57,198 bases of DNA from Clostridia bacterium (GCA_017526525.1 JAFXRG010000032.1:1-57198); one strand, 5' to 3'; shown: positions 1 through 8,642, counted from the stretch's first letter. Notes: generated by a model not told the origin, from the sequence alone. Numbers and translations: made by a program.

Positions 1-5
1 TTCAT
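1..5 (-). CDS. rplC: Start of next ribosomal protein gene (probably L3), cut by window edge
   Basis: Only the first codon and two further bases are inside the window. Reading leftward, an ATG at 5-3 follows the rpsJ stop by 13 bases and is preceded by an AGGAGG ribosome binding site. In the S10 operon of Bacillota rpsJ is followed by rplC, so L3 is expected. The identity rests on gene order alone because no useful protein sequence is visible. Confidence 0.55.
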
Positions 6-18
6 CGTTCCTCCTGCT

Positions 19-327
19 TCACAGTTTCATTTCGATTTCGACACCAGCAGGAAGATCGAGCTTCATCATGGCGTCCACCGTCTTGGGGTTCGGATTGTTG
101 ATGTCGATCAGCCGCTTATGGGTGCGACGTTCGAACTGTTCGCGGCTGTCCTTGTACTTATGCACAGCGCGAAGAATGGTCACGATCTCCCTTTCCGTGG
201 GGAGCGGGATGGGGCCGGAGACACGGGCACCTGTGCGCTTCGCTGTTTCCACGATCCGCTCGGCGCTCTGATCGATCAGTTTGTGCTCGTAGCTCTTCAG
301 CTTGATACGGATTTTCTGGTTGGCCAT
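19..327 (-). CDS. rpsJ: 30S ribosomal protein S10
   Basis: Ribosomal protein S10 of the small-subunit head; it also pairs with NusB in antitermination. The 102-residue product has the usual family length and the conserved core, for example [13 protein letters not shown] near the N terminus and SGPIPLPTE in the middle. The start chosen is the ATG at 327, which has GAGGAGG nine bases upstream. An in-frame start at 345 has no ribosome binding site. It is normally the first gene of the S10-spc operon, and the next gene starts 13 bases downstream. A strong promoter lies at 499-527, leaving a leader of about 165 nt in which short GC-rich hairpins can form. Confidence 0.98.
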   Translation of the reverse strand: MANQKIRIKLKSYEHKLIDQSAERIVETAKRTGARVSGPIPLPTEREIVTILRAVHKYKDSREQFERRTHKRLIDINNPNPKTVDAMMKLDLPAGVEIEMKL

Positions 328-498
328 ACCTGTTAACCTCCTCAATTTCGTTCTCTTCGGCGTTCCCGGGATCCACTGCAGGTGCAGATCTCTTCGCCGC
401 CTTCGAGTCCGTCGCCCGATTCGCGGGCTGGTCCGTGATAATTACCCGTCTGGCCGGACGGCAACTTACCACTTCATCCCTAAACAGACAACACTCGA

Positions 499-527
499 AT
501 TATACATGAATCTTTTTTTCTTTGCAA
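499..527 (-). promoter_or_regulatory. Promoter of rpsJ / S10 operon
   Basis: On the minus strand TTGCAA at 527-522 is followed after exactly 17 bases by a perfect TATAAT at 504-499. Transcription should start near 492, giving a leader of about 165 nt before rpsJ. The leader contains a GCCCG/CGGGC hairpin and other GC-rich pairings. Whether it is an autoregulatory S10 leader cannot be told from the sequence alone. Confidence 0.85.
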
Positions 528-544
528 GAGGTTTTTCCGCCCGT

Positions 545-775
545 TTTTAAAATTTTTTTCACTTTTTTCTTTTTGCCCTTTCCCTCCGAGGCAGGTTTTA
601 CCGGGCTTTTCCCGGCGGATATATATACACGCTGCCGGGTGTTCCCTATCTTCCTTCCGTTTCGGCGTTTTCCGGTCAGATCCTTCCGGAATTTCTTCCG
701 GGAAGCCTTGATTTACGGGTCTCCCTGCAATTCTTATTTAACACGCTTGACAGCGTTCCTATTGTAGGGCAACGG
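545..775. other. Intergenic stretch without a recognised gene
   Basis: This stretch between the rpsJ promoter and the end of the ABC-F gene is rich in T and C on the plus strand. I see no credible reading frame with a ribosome binding site. An ACGCT/AGCGT inverted repeat around 742-756 overlaps a TTGACA-like hexamer, but no -10 element lies at the right distance. Confidence 0.5.
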
Positions 776-776
776 A

Positions 777-813
777 AAGCCGGCCGTCCCCTACAAGATA
801 CAGCCGGCTTCCG
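777..813 (-). terminator. Weak hairpin after the ABC-F gene
   Basis: Just past the ABC-F stop, reading leftward, AAGCCGGC and GCCGGCTT form an 8-bp stem around an 18-base loop. There is no clear T run after it, so it may be only a weak terminator or a pause site. Confidence 0.35.
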
Positions 814-823
814 GGCGCCCGTT

Positions 824-2728
824 TTATTCCTCTGCTTCCAGCTCTTCCCACTCCCGGTACAGCCGGTCGATCCGCTCCTTCAGCGCGTGGTATTCCTTCG
901 TTTTCAGGGCCGCCTGTTCCGGATCCCTGTAGGTTTCCGGGGAGGCCAGTTCCTTTTCCAGCTCCGCGGCTTCCGCCTCCGCCCGGGCAACGGCCTCTTC
1001 GGCCTTTTTCAGGCGTTCCTTCCGCTCCTTCAGGCGCTGCTGCTCCTCCCGGCTGCGCTTTTTTTCCTTGTCCAGGGCCGTCCGGCTCATCCCGGCTGTT
1101 TCCCCGTCGGGTTCCTGGTCCCGGCTCACCTTTTCAAAGTAGCTGTCGTAGTTCCCCAGGTATTCCCGGATGCCGCCCTCTTCCAGCACGAACACCTTGT
1201 CCGCAAACCGGTTGATGAAATACCGGTCGTGGCTGACCGCCAGGATTGTGCCGGGAAAATCCGACAGCGCGTCCTCCAGCACCTCCCGGCTGTCCATGTC
1301 CAGGTGGTTGGTGGGCTCGTCCAGCAGCAACACATTGTCCTTGCGCAGCATCAGTTCCGTCAGCGCAACCCGGCCTTTTTCGCCGCCGCTGAGGGTGGAA
1401 ACCGGTGCGAAAACCTCGTCTCCCGTGAACAGGAAAAGTCCCAGCGCGCCGCGCACTTCATACTGTTCCATCCGCGGAAACCGGTCCCATACCTCATCCA
1501 GCACGGTTTTTCCTTCATTCAGTCCCGCCTGGTGCTGGTCGTAGTATCCGATATCCACGCCCGTGCCCCAGCGGATTCTTCCGGCGTCCGGCTGTTCCTC
1601 CCCCGTCAGGCAGCGCAGCAGGGTGGTTTTCCCCGTGCCGTTGTCCCCGATCAGGGCGATCCGCTCCCCGGCGCGGATATGCATCTTCACATCCCGGAAA
1701 AGGATCCGTTCCCCGAAGCGTTTTTCCAGGCCTTCCGTCTGGAGCACGTCCTCCCCGGTCCGCCGCCGGACGTCAAACCGAAACCGTACCGTGTTTTCCT
1801 CCTGGGGCTTTTCCAGCCGTTCCATTTTCTCCAGCCGCTTTTCCCGGCTTTCCGCCAGCCGGATGCTCTTTTCCCGGTTGAAACGGCGGTACATGGCGAT
1901 CACCGCCTCCTGCCGGGCGATTTCCTTCTGCTGCAGTTCCCAGGCCTTCATCCGGGTTTCATAAACCTCGGCCCGTTTTTCCATGTACTGGGTATAGTTG
2001 CCGGTATAGGTTTCCACCGTTCCCAGGATCAGTTCCGCCATCCGGCCGCACACATGGTCCAGGAAATACCGGTCGTGGCTGATCACCAGCACCGCGCCCC
2101 GGTAGCTTTTCAGGTATTCTTCCAGCCAGGCAATGCTCTTCAGGTCCAGATGGTTGGTCGGTTCATCCAGCAGCAGCAATTCCGGCTCCTCCAGCAGCAT
2201 TCTTCCGAGGCACAGCCGGGTCCGTTCGCCGCCGCTGAGGCGCGAGGTTTCCATTTCCCGGGATTCCCAGAGTTTCAGGCCCTTCAGTACGCCCGCCGCC
2301 CGCGAGCGCCATTCGTATCCCCGCTTCCGTTCGTATTCACGGGTCAGCGCGTCATACCGGCCGCCCAGCCGCTGCAGGGTTTCCGGTTCCGCCCCGTGCT
2401 CGGCAATCTGGTGCTCCAGGGAGCGCATTTCCTCCTCCATCCGCACCAGGGGATCAAACACGCTTTCCAGCGCCCGCTGAACGGTTTCCGTTCCGTCCAG
2501 TTCTCCCTGCTGGGCCAGGTAGCCGATCCGCAGGCCTTTCTGGATATTGACACTGCCGGCGTCCGCGCTCTCAATCCCCGCGATGATCTTCATCAGGGTG
2601 CTCTTCCCGCAGCCGTTGACGCCCACCATGCCCATCCGGTCCTGCTCCTGCAGGGTAAACGAAACATGCTTCAGCACCTCATGGGTACCGAAGCTTTTCC
2701 GGACATCCTGCAGTGCAAGAATAATCAT
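824..2728 (-). CDS. ABC-F family ATPase (YdiF/Uup type)
   Basis: Soluble twin-ATPase of the ABC-F family; members bind the ribosomal E site to relieve stalled translation, and some give antibiotic resistance. The 634-residue protein has no membrane segments. It has a first Walker A GVNGCGKST (36-44) with signature LSGGERTR, a charged inter-domain linker (about 240-320), a second Walker A GDNGTGKTT (about 355) with LSGGEKGR, and a C-terminal coiled coil (about 545-634). This arrangement and length match YdiF/Uup rather than short resistance subtypes. ATG start. It lies 7 bases after the WalJ-like gene and is last in the leftward run that begins at parA. A housekeeping role is more likely than drug resistance, but the sequence does not decide this. 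Confidence 0.93.
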   Translation of the reverse strand: MIILALQDVRKSFGTHEVLKHVSFTLQEQDRMGMVGVNGCGKSTLMKIIAGIESADAGSVNIQKGLRIGYLAQQGELDGTETVQRALESVFDPLVRMEEEMRSLEHQIAEHGAEPETLQRLGGRYDALTREYERKRGYEWRSRAAGVLKGLKLWESREMETSRLSGGERTRLCLGRMLLEEPELLLLDEPTNHLDLKSIAWLEEYLKSYRGAVLVISHDRYFLDHVCGRMAELILGTVETYTGNYTQYMEKRAEVYETRMKAWELQQKEIARQEAVIAMYRRFNREKSIRLAESREKRLEKMERLEKPQEENTVRFRFDVRRRTGEDVLQTEGLEKRFGERILFRDVKMHIRAGERIALIGDNGTGKTTLLRCLTGEEQPDAGRIRWGTGVDIGYYDQHQAGLNEGKTVLDEVWDRFPRMEQYEVRGALGLFLFTGDEVFAPVSTLSGGEKGRVALTELMLRKDNVLLLDEPTNHLDMDSREVLEDALSDFPGTILAVSHDRYFINRFADKVFVLEEGGIREYLGNYDSYFEKVSRDQEPDGETAGMSRTALDKEKKRSREEQQRLKERKERLKKAEEAVARAEAEAAELEKELASPETYRDPEQAALKTKEYHALKERIDRLYREWEELEAEE

Positions 2729-2735
2729 ACTCTGT

Positions 2736-3545
2736 TTACTCCGTCTCCTTCAGCATATAGATTTCGCTGACTTCCTCCCGCAGCGCAACCTTCAGTTCCA
2801 CGTCTTCGCCGGCCTGGATTCCTTCCCGCTGCATGGTTTCCTCGGAAACGCGCCGGGCCAGGGCCGGCGTGTTGTTTTCGCCGCTCAGGTGCCCCAGCAC
2901 AACATGCTTCGTGCCGCCGGCAATCAGCCGCAGCAGCGCCCCCGCGCAGGCTTCGTTGCTCAGATGCCCCAGGTTTCCCAGGATCCTGGCCTTCAGGGCA
3001 GGGCTGTAATGGGGATTGGCCCGCAACAGGTCCGGGTCATGGTTGCTTTCCAGCAGCACCAGGTCGCTGCCTTCAATCCGGCGGTATACCTCTTCCGTAA
3101 ACCGTCCCAGGTCCGTCGCGGTGGATACGCTCACCTTTCCGCCCCACAGCCGGTACCCTACCGGATCCGCCGCGTCGTGGGGAATGGAAAAGGGCTCCAC
3201 GCCGATTTCCCCCAGCCAGAAGCCTTTCCCGCTCTGAACCGTCCGGACCTGGTCCCCGCTGATCTTTCCCAGTTTTCCGCTCATCGCCAGCCAGGTATCC
3301 TGGGTGGCGTAAATGGGCAGGTGGTATTTCCGGGCGATGACTCCGGCTCCCGAAATATGGTCCGAGTGTTCATGGGTGATCAGAATGCCGCTGAGGGTTT
3401 CCGGTTTCACCCCGATGGACTCCAGCGCGCCCCGGATCATGCTTCCGCTTTTCCCCGCGTCAATCAGAATCCGCGTATCCCCGTACTGGCAGAACAGCGC
3501 GTTGCCGCTGGATCCCGAATACAGCGGGCAGAAATACATTTCCAT
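2736..3545 (-). CDS. walJ: MBL-fold metallo-hydrolase, YycJ/WalJ family
   Basis: Metallo-beta-lactamase-fold hydrolase of the YycJ/WalJ family. In other Bacillota this protein is encoded with the WalRK system and affects coordination of cell division and DNA replication; its substrate is probably nucleic acid. The N terminus (SGSSGNA, residues 10-16) and the metal motif THEHSDH (57-63) are intact. Length 269 is near the family norm of about 265. ATG start at 3545 with an AGGGG-like site about 10 bases upstream. It follows licD by 15 bases and precedes the ABC-F gene by 7, so it is cotranscribed with polysaccharide genes here. The Wal-like two-component operon is about 10 kb to the right. Confidence 0.88.
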   Translation of the reverse strand: MEMYFCPLYSGSSGNALFCQYGDTRILIDAGKSGSMIRGALESIGVKPETLSGILITHEHSDHISGAGVIARKYHLPIYATQDTWLAMSGKLGKISGDQVRTVQSGKGFWLGEIGVEPFSIPHDAADPVGYRLWGGKVSVSTATDLGRFTEEVYRRIEGSDLVLLESNHDPDLLRANPHYSPALKARILGNLGHLSNEACAGALLRLIAGGTKHVVLGHLSGENNTPALARRVSEETMQREGIQAGEDVELKVALREEVSEIYMLKETE

Positions 3546-3560
3546 TGCCTGTGTCCCCTG

Positions 3561-4304
3561 TTATAAATCAAGATGCTTTGCCACCCGTTCCTCCATCGGC
3601 GGCGGCGTCATATAATCCGGCCCGAACAGGATCGTCAGAACTTCCTTATACCTTTTGGGCACCAGGCATTCCACATCCTCAAAGGGCATCCGGATTTTCT
3701 CCGCGAACTGCTCCGGGTGCCAGACGTGCGTCATCAGTTCGAAGGCGCCGTTGGACATGTGCAGGTCGTTTCCCTTCCGGTACCGGGTCGAAACCTTTTC
3801 GTACCGTCTGGCTTTCCACGCATAGCTGAAGGGCAGCCCCATCACATGGGTTGCCCGCAGCAGGATCCGGTTTTTCAGTCCGAAGCGGCTGTAATCCACC
3901 TTTTTCTTCATCATTCCCTGCAGAAGATGCAGGTGCAGCAGGTGCAGCCTGCGGCGGAAGCCTTCCGGCGGCAGCGGATCCAGGATAAAGAAATCCGTAA
4001 AGGCCGCGGCTTTTTCCGGATCCCGGTTCATCACCCGCGGCGTCCAGGTATCCAGGTAGGTCAGTTCAAACTGCCGGTCGCATTCCGCCGGATAGATCTC
4101 CCGGAATTTGGTGAATTCCTCCCGGGTCATCAGCAGGTCCACATCGTCATCCCAGGGAATGAACCCCTTGTGGCGGATGCAGCCCAGCAGCGTCCCGCAC
4201 ATCAGGTTGTATTCGATGCCGTTCCGGTCGCAGATGGCCGTAATATCCCGCAGCTGGCACAGCAGCTCCTCGTGGATTTCCTCAAGCGTCAGTTCTTTTT
4301 TCAC
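3561..4304 (-). CDS. LicD family phosphotransferase
   Basis: LicD-type nucleotidyltransferase-fold enzyme. Characterised members transfer phosphocholine, or related phospho-groups, from a CDP-carrier onto cell-surface glycans such as teichoic acids. The 247-residue protein carries the family hallmark HKGFIPWDDDVD at 45-56, with the paired aspartates expected to bind metal. GTG start at 4304 with GGAGG eight bases upstream. The start lies 23 bases inside the upstream transketolase gene, suggesting translational coupling. No CDP-choline synthesis genes (licA, licC) are in the window, so the transferred group is unknown. With the neighbouring sugar transferase it suggests surface-polysaccharide decoration. 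Confidence 0.9.
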   Translation of the reverse strand: MKKELTLEEIHEELLCQLRDITAICDRNGIEYNLMCGTLLGCIRHKGFIPWDDDVDLLMTREEFTKFREIYPAECDRQFELTYLDTWTPRVMNRDPEKAAAFTDFFILDPLPPEGFRRRLHLLHLHLLQGMMKKKVDYSRFGLKNRILLRATHVMGLPFSYAWKARRYEKVSTRYRKGNDLHMSNGAFELMTHVWHPEQFAEKIRMPFEDVECLVPKRYKEVLTILFGPDYMTPPPMEERVAKHLDL

Positions 4305-5220
4305 CGATCAAAGCCTCCGCCCTGTCCGCAATGGATTCCGCGTCCATTCCGTATACTTCCCGCAGATACTGCTGGTTTCCCACCACAGCGGGATACCGGT
4401 CATGCAGTCCGACCCGGTAGATCCGGCATCCGTTTCCGGTTTCCGCGGCAATTTCGCACACCGCGCTGCCGAATCCGCCCACCACATTGTGTTCTTCCAC
4501 CGTCAGCAGGATCGGAAAGCGCTCCGTCAGCTGCCGTACCGTATACTGGTCCATGGGCTTGAAGCACGGAAAGCTGACCACCTCCGCGCTGATCCCGCGC
4601 CCCGCCAGCATGTCCGCAGCTTTGATCGTCTGGGTCAGGATCCCGCCGGTGCTGAGCAGTCCGATGTCCGTTCCTTTCCGAAGGGTCATGGCCGCCGGCA
4701 GGTACCAGTCGGTGACAGGGCCTTCATGAACCCTGGGTTCGTTGCCCCTTCCCAGCCGGATATAGCAGGTGCCTTCCGTCCGGATCGCTGCCCGGGTCAC
4801 GGCCTCCGCCTCCGCCGGATCCCCCGGCGCAAAGCAGGTCACGCCGGGAAGCGCGCGCATCACCGCCATATCCTCCGTCGCGTGGTGGCTCATGCCGAGG
4901 CTGCCGTATACAAAGCCTCCGCCCACGCAGACAATCTTCACATTGGCGTTGGAATAGGCGCAGTCGTTCCGGATCTGCTCCAGCGGCCGCAGCGTCGGAA
5001 AGTTTCCGATGGAATACACCAGCACAATCCGGCCCGTGGCCGCCAGTCCCGCCGCCATTCCCACCATGCCCTGCTCCGCGATTCCCGCGTTGATGATCCG
5101 GTCCGGAAAGCGGTCCCAGATGGGCTGGAGCACGCCGAAGCCGAGGTCCCCCGTAATCAGAAGGATCCTGTCGTTTGCTGCCATTTCCCCGACCAGGGCC
5201 CTTACGAAAGCGTCTCTCAC
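4282..5220 (-). CDS. Transketolase, C-terminal subunit
   Basis: Pyrimidine-binding plus C-terminal half of a split transketolase (312 residues). It should pair with the product of the upstream gene to form the thiamine-diphosphate active site. The glutamate that activates the cofactor is in AGIAEQG (Glu49). The GTG start at 5220 overlaps the stop of the N-terminal subunit gene (GTGA), a classic coupled junction. Split transketolases occur in housekeeping pentose metabolism and in sugar-precursor clusters. Its place between a LicD gene and an undecaprenyl-phosphate sugar transferase favours the second role here. The reaction (xylulose/ribulose phosphate exchange or a dedicated precursor step) cannot be read from sequence. 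Confidence 0.92.
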   Translation of the reverse strand: MRDAFVRALVGEMAANDRILLITGDLGFGVLQPIWDRFPDRIINAGIAEQGMVGMAAGLAATGRIVLVYSIGNFPTLRPLEQIRNDCAYSNANVKIVCVGGGFVYGSLGMSHHATEDMAVMRALPGVTCFAPGDPAEAEAVTRAAIRTEGTCYIRLGRGNEPRVHEGPVTDWYLPAAMTLRKGTDIGLLSTGGILTQTIKAADMLAGRGISAEVVSFPCFKPMDQYTVRQLTERFPILLTVEEHNVVGGFGSAVCEIAAETGNGCRIYRVGLHDRYPAVVGNQQYLREVYGMDAESIADRAEALIGEKRTDA

Positions 5221-6092
5221 GGTCTTTGTGCCTCCAGTTCCTTCAGCGCTGCCTCGTATTCCTCACCCTGGGGCGTCCGGTAATGCCACAGGATGTTGTT
5301 CTCCATGAAACTGACGCCTTTTCCCTTGACCGTATGGGCAAGGATCATGCTGGGCTTTCCGCTTCCCGCGTTTTCCATGGCCCGCCGGCAGGCGGCCTGC
5401 AGCGCGCGGACATCATGTCCGTCCACGCTTTCGGCGTTCCATCCGAAATCCTTCCATTTTTGTTCGAAGGGTTCCATCCGCAGGGTCTTTTCCACCGAGA
5501 AAAGGCTCTGCATATGATTGTAGTCCACAATGGCGCACAGCCGGTCCAGTCCGAAATGCGCCGCCTGCAGCGCTGCCTCCCAGACGGAGCCCTCATCGCA
5601 TTCGCCGTCCCCGAGGACCACCCAGGTTCTCCAGTCCTCCCCGTTCATCCGGGCGCCCATGGCCATGCCGGCGCCGATGCTCAGTCCGTGTCCCAGGGAG
5701 CCGGTGGAAACCTCCACCCCGGGAACGCCCTTGTGGCTCACGTGTCCGCTGAGCACCGATCCGTTGGCGTAATGCTGCTTCAGCATTTCAACCGGGAAAA
5801 AGCCCGTTTCCGCCAGGGCGGCGTAAACGGCGCTGCCCGCGTGCCCTTTGCTGAGAATCAGCCGGTCCCGCTCAGGCATTTTCGGGTCGGCGGGATTCAC
5901 CCGCAGGATGCCCGAATAAAGCACCGCAATGATCTCCGCCACGCTGAAGACGCTGCCGATATGGCTTCCCCGGCTGATCCTGGCCATCTCCAGCCCGTTC
6001 CGGCGGATCAGCCAGGCCAGCACTTCCGGCCGGGTCACATCCGGCCGGCCGCCCTCAAAACCGCGGTGAACCAGTTCCTCATAGTTTTCCAT
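5217..6092 (-). CDS. Transketolase, N-terminal subunit
   Basis: Diphosphate-binding half of a split transketolase (291 residues). It shows SKGHAG (81-86), the SLGHGLSIG stretch and the thiamine-diphosphate/metal motif GDGECDEG (161-168) with a downstream Asn (192). ATG start with a GGAG site seven bases upstream. It ends in a GTGA overlap with the C-terminal subunit gene, so the two chains are probably made in equal amounts. It follows the sugar transferase gene by 73 bases in the same direction. All expected cofactor-binding residues that can be recognised are present, so the enzyme should be active. Confidence 0.93.
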   Translation of the reverse strand: MENYEELVHRGFEGGRPDVTRPEVLAWLIRRNGLEMARISRGSHIGSVFSVAEIIAVLYSGILRVNPADPKMPERDRLILSKGHAGSAVYAALAETGFFPVEMLKQHYANGSVLSGHVSHKGVPGVEVSTGSLGHGLSIGAGMAMGARMNGEDWRTWVVLGDGECDEGSVWEAALQAAHFGLDRLCAIVDYNHMQSLFSVEKTLRMEPFEQKWKDFGWNAESVDGHDVRALQAACRRAMENAGSGKPSMILAHTVKGKGVSFMENNILWHYRTPQGEEYEAALKELEAQRP

Positions 6093-6165
6093 CGCTTAAC
6101 TCCAATCGTTAACGGACCGCTTCCGGGTGCCGTTCCCTGCTCTCTGTCGGGCTGCGCGTTTTCCG

Positions 6166-6852
6166 TCAGGACCGTCTTTCCCGCGCCATGTCCTCCGCCT
6201 TGCCGAAGACGCCCCGGATGGTTTCCAGCAGCAGCCTGCAGTCCAGCGCAAAGCTCTGGGTTTTGGCGTATTCCACCCGCAGCCGGTTCTTTTCCGGCAG
6301 GATCAGCCGTTCAAAATTGGCCACCGGATCCTCCTCGCCCACAATTTCATCCTGGGAAATGTAAACGATGCTGCTCCGGTCCGTCACGCCGGGCCGGACC
6401 CACAGGATGCACTGCTGCTCCTTCGTATACTGCTCCGTGTACAGCAGCAGCTCCGGCCGGGGGCCCACAAAGCTCATATCCCCCTTCAGGATGTTGAACA
6501 GCTGGGGCAGCTCGTCCAGTTTCAGCCGCCGCATGATCTTTCCGGCCCGGGTCACCCGGCTGTCGTTCTTGGCGGTGCAGCCGCCGGTTTTGTCCGCGTC
6601 CACCACCATGCTCCGGAATTTGCAGATCCGGAAGGGCTGGTTATGGTAGCCTCCCCGTACCGCCCGGTACAGCACCGGCCCCTTGGAATCCAGCTTGACC
6701 CATACCGCCAGCGGCAGCATCAGCAGCAGGCCCGGAAGGAGCAGGATCAGTGCCAGCAGCAGGTCCAGCAGCCGCTTGACCACCTTACTGTAAAAAGGAT
6801 GGGAAAGCGGGCCGTCCCAGTACGGCATTTTCGGCAGTTCATTTTTCCCCAT
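6166..6852 (-). CDS. Undecaprenyl-phosphate sugar-phosphate transferase (initiating glycosyltransferase)
   Basis: Small monotopic phosphoglycosyl transferase of the WcaJ/PglC class, 228 residues. It would transfer a sugar phosphate from a nucleotide sugar to undecaprenyl phosphate and so start assembly of a surface polysaccharide. A hydrophobic re-entrant helix spans about 28-51, followed by CKFRSM (77-82), the catalytic Asp-Glu pair in KLDELPQ (113-114) and FVGPRPE (128-134). ATG start with AAAGGAG upstream. No polymerase, flippase or further glycosyltransferases are nearby, so the cluster is minimal or the rest lies elsewhere. It sits directly after parB on the same strand. Confidence 0.93.
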   Translation of the reverse strand: MGKNELPKMPYWDGPLSHPFYSKVVKRLLDLLLALILLLPGLLLMLPLAVWVKLDSKGPVLYRAVRGGYHNQPFRICKFRSMVVDADKTGGCTAKNDSRVTRAGKIMRRLKLDELPQLFNILKGDMSFVGPRPELLLYTEQYTKEQQCILWVRPGVTDRSSIVYISQDEIVGEEDPVANFERLILPEKNRLRVEYAKTQSFALDCRLLLETIRGVFGKAEDMARERRS

Positions 6853-6914
6853 CCTGTTTGCTCCTTTCCCGTCCGGTCTGTGTTCCCCGCCCCGCTTCCG
6901 CGGCAGCCGCTGTG

Positions 6915-7772
6915 TCAGTCCTCAATTCCGTCCAGCACGTCGTTCAGCCGTTCCAGTTCCTCCCGGGTGCTGTACTGCAGCACAATCCTGCCCTTGTGAA
7001 TGTTTCCGGTCAGGGTGCTTTTCAGCCCGGTTTTCAGCCGAAGCTTGTCCTGCAGTTCGTTCAGCTCCGCCGACAGCTGGGCCGGTTTCCGAACCCGGGC
7101 CGGTTTCTTCGCCTTTGATGCGGCGGCGGCCTGTTCCAGCTGCCGGACGCTCATGCCCTCGTCCGCGGCGCGCTTTGCCAGGCGCAGCTGCTCCTCCCGG
7201 TCGCCCACCCCGGCCAGGACCCGGGCGTGTCCGGCGCTCAGCAGGCCCGTCCGGACCATCTCCGTAATTTCATCCGGCAGCGTCAGCATCCGCAGCAGGT
7301 TGGCCACCGCCGGGCGGCTTTTGCCCAGGCGCAGGCTGACCTTTTCCTGGGTATACCCGCACTGCTTCATCAGCGCCTGGATTCCCTTCGCTGCTTCCAG
7401 CGGATTCAGGTCTTCCCGCTGGAGGTTTTCAATCAGCGCGATTTCCATCTCACGGAGAATGTCCAGGTCCTTCACAATGCAGGGCAGCGTTTCCAGGCCC
7501 GCCATGCGTCCTGCCCGGAAGCGCCGTTCACCGGCCACAATCCGGTACCTGCCCCCGTTGGTGGGCACCACCAGCAGCGGCTGCAGCACGCCCTGCTCCC
7601 GGATGCTTTCCGACAGCTGCGCAATGCTTTCATCGTCAAAGGTCTGCCGGGGCTGTTCCGGGTTCGGATCCAGTTCTCCCACCGGGATTTCCTGTATGCT
7701 GGTTCCCCATTCTTCCGTGCCTGGAAACAGGGAGTCCAGCCCGCGTCCGAGCCCGTGCGTCTTTTTCGGCAT
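6915..7772 (-). CDS. parB: Chromosome-partitioning protein ParB
   Basis: ParB/Spo0J, the CTP-dependent DNA clamp that loads at parS and works with ParA and SMC in chromosome segregation. 285 residues. It has the N-terminal GLGRGLDSLF leader, the ParB nuclease-like core with the arginine-rich CTP motif GERRFRA (81-87), a helix-turn-helix around residues 125-165 and a C-terminal dimerisation region with a basic linker. ATG start with GGAG upstream. It follows parA by 24 bases. The usual neighbours (rsmG, mnmG, jag near the origin) are absent. I found no perfect TGTTTCACGTGAAACA parS site by eye. Confidence 0.97.
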   Translation of the reverse strand: MPKKTHGLGRGLDSLFPGTEEWGTSIQEIPVGELDPNPEQPRQTFDDESIAQLSESIREQGVLQPLLVVPTNGGRYRIVAGERRFRAGRMAGLETLPCIVKDLDILREMEIALIENLQREDLNPLEAAKGIQALMKQCGYTQEKVSLRLGKSRPAVANLLRMLTLPDEITEMVRTGLLSAGHARVLAGVGDREEQLRLAKRAADEGMSVRQLEQAAAASKAKKPARVRKPAQLSAELNELQDKLRLKTGLKSTLTGNIHKGRIVLQYSTREELERLNDVLDGIED

Positions 7773-7796
7773 TGTATCGTTACTCCAATCTCACTT

Positions 7797-8567
7797 TTAC
7801 TTTTTGCCCTTGTTCCGGGCCAGGACTTCCTTTGCCAGGGCCTCATAGGCCATGGCGCCGGTGCTTTTCGGATCATACAGGCAGATCGGCTGCCCGTGGC
7901 TGGGCGCCTCCCCCAGCCGGACGTTCCGCGGAATCGTCGTGGCAAAAACGGCCTTTTTGAAGTGCTTCTTCACCTGGTCCACCACCTGCAGTCCCAGGTT
8001 GGTTCTGCCGTCCAGCATCGTCAGCAGGATGCCTTCAATCTCAAGATGGGGATTGAAGGAACGCTTCACCCGCTGGATGGTGTTCATCAGGCTGGTAACC
8101 CCCTCCAGCGCGTAGTATTCGCACTGGATCGGAACCAGCACCGTGTCTGCCGCCGTCAGCGCGTTGATCGTCAGCAGGCTCAGGCTCGGCGGGCAGTCCA
8201 CAAAAATATAATCGTAATCGTTCACCACGGGGCCCAGCAGCTTTTTCAGGTAAAATTCCCGCCGGTCCACGCTGACCAGCTCAACCTCCGCACCGGCCAG
8301 GCGGATATCCGATCCGATCAGGTGCAACTTTTTGATTTCCGTCTTTTTGATGCATTCCTGCAGGGGGGTTCGTCCCATCATGGCGTCGTAAACGGAGTTC
8401 CGCTCGTTTACCCGGCCTCCGAGGCCGCTGGTGGTATTTCCCTGCGGATCCAGGTCTGTCATCAGCACCTTTTTCCCGGCTTCCGCCAGGGCCGCGGAAA
8501 GATTCACCGCCGTCGTCGTCTTGCCGACGCCGCCTTTCTGGTTCGTAATCGCAATAATCTTGCCCAT
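7797..8567 (-). CDS. parA: Chromosome-partitioning ATPase ParA/Soj
   Basis: Deviant Walker ATPase ParA/Soj that drives segregation with ParB. 256 residues from the ATG at 8567, with the deviant Walker A KGGVGKTT at 11-18, the switch region TDLDPQGN and the later VDCPPSLSLLT motif. The frame stays open upstream to 8768, but the ATG at 8567 has AGAAGGAG four to five bases before it and begins the conserved MGKIIAITNQ. A strong promoter lies 47 bases upstream. It is the first gene of the leftward run parA-parB-sugar transferase-transketolase-licD-walJ-ABC-F. Confidence 0.97.
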   Translation of the reverse strand: MGKIIAITNQKGGVGKTTTAVNLSAALAEAGKKVLMTDLDPQGNTTSGLGGRVNERNSVYDAMMGRTPLQECIKKTEIKKLHLIGSDIRLAGAEVELVSVDRREFYLKKLLGPVVNDYDYIFVDCPPSLSLLTINALTAADTVLVPIQCEYYALEGVTSLMNTIQRVKRSFNPHLEIEGILLTMLDGRTNLGLQVVDQVKKHFKKAVFATTIPRNVRLGEAPSHGQPICLYDPKSTGAMAYEALAKEVLARNKGKK

Positions 8568-8613
8568 GGAATCTCCTTCTGTCCTCTCCGCGAGGGCACA
8601 AAAATACTTATAT

Positions 8614-8642
8614 ATTATACGCTCTTCATGGGGGCTTGTAAA
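8614..8642 (-). promoter_or_regulatory. Promoter of parA operon
   Basis: On the minus strand TTTACA (8642-8637) and a perfect TATAAT (8619-8614) are separated by 17 bases, placing the start about 40 bases before the parA ATG. No other good promoter was seen before the downstream polysaccharide genes, so this may drive the whole run down to 824. Confidence 0.82.

Noticed and set aside
158-472. A 104-codon frame overlapping rpsJ and its leader
   Set aside because: It overlaps conserved rpsJ in another frame and its product has no family resemblance; it lies in the leader of the S10 operon.
742-770. TTGACA hexamer as a promoter after the ABC-F gene
   Set aside because: No -10 element is found 16 to 18 bases away on the plus strand.
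824-2728. Antibiotic resistance ABC-F protein
   Set aside because: The C-terminal coiled coil and length fit housekeeping YdiF/Uup-type proteins, and no resistance-type context is present.
887-2770. A 627-codon plus-strand frame opposite the ABC-F gene
   Set aside because: Shadow of the ABC-F ATPase, which carries both Walker A motifs and both signatures.
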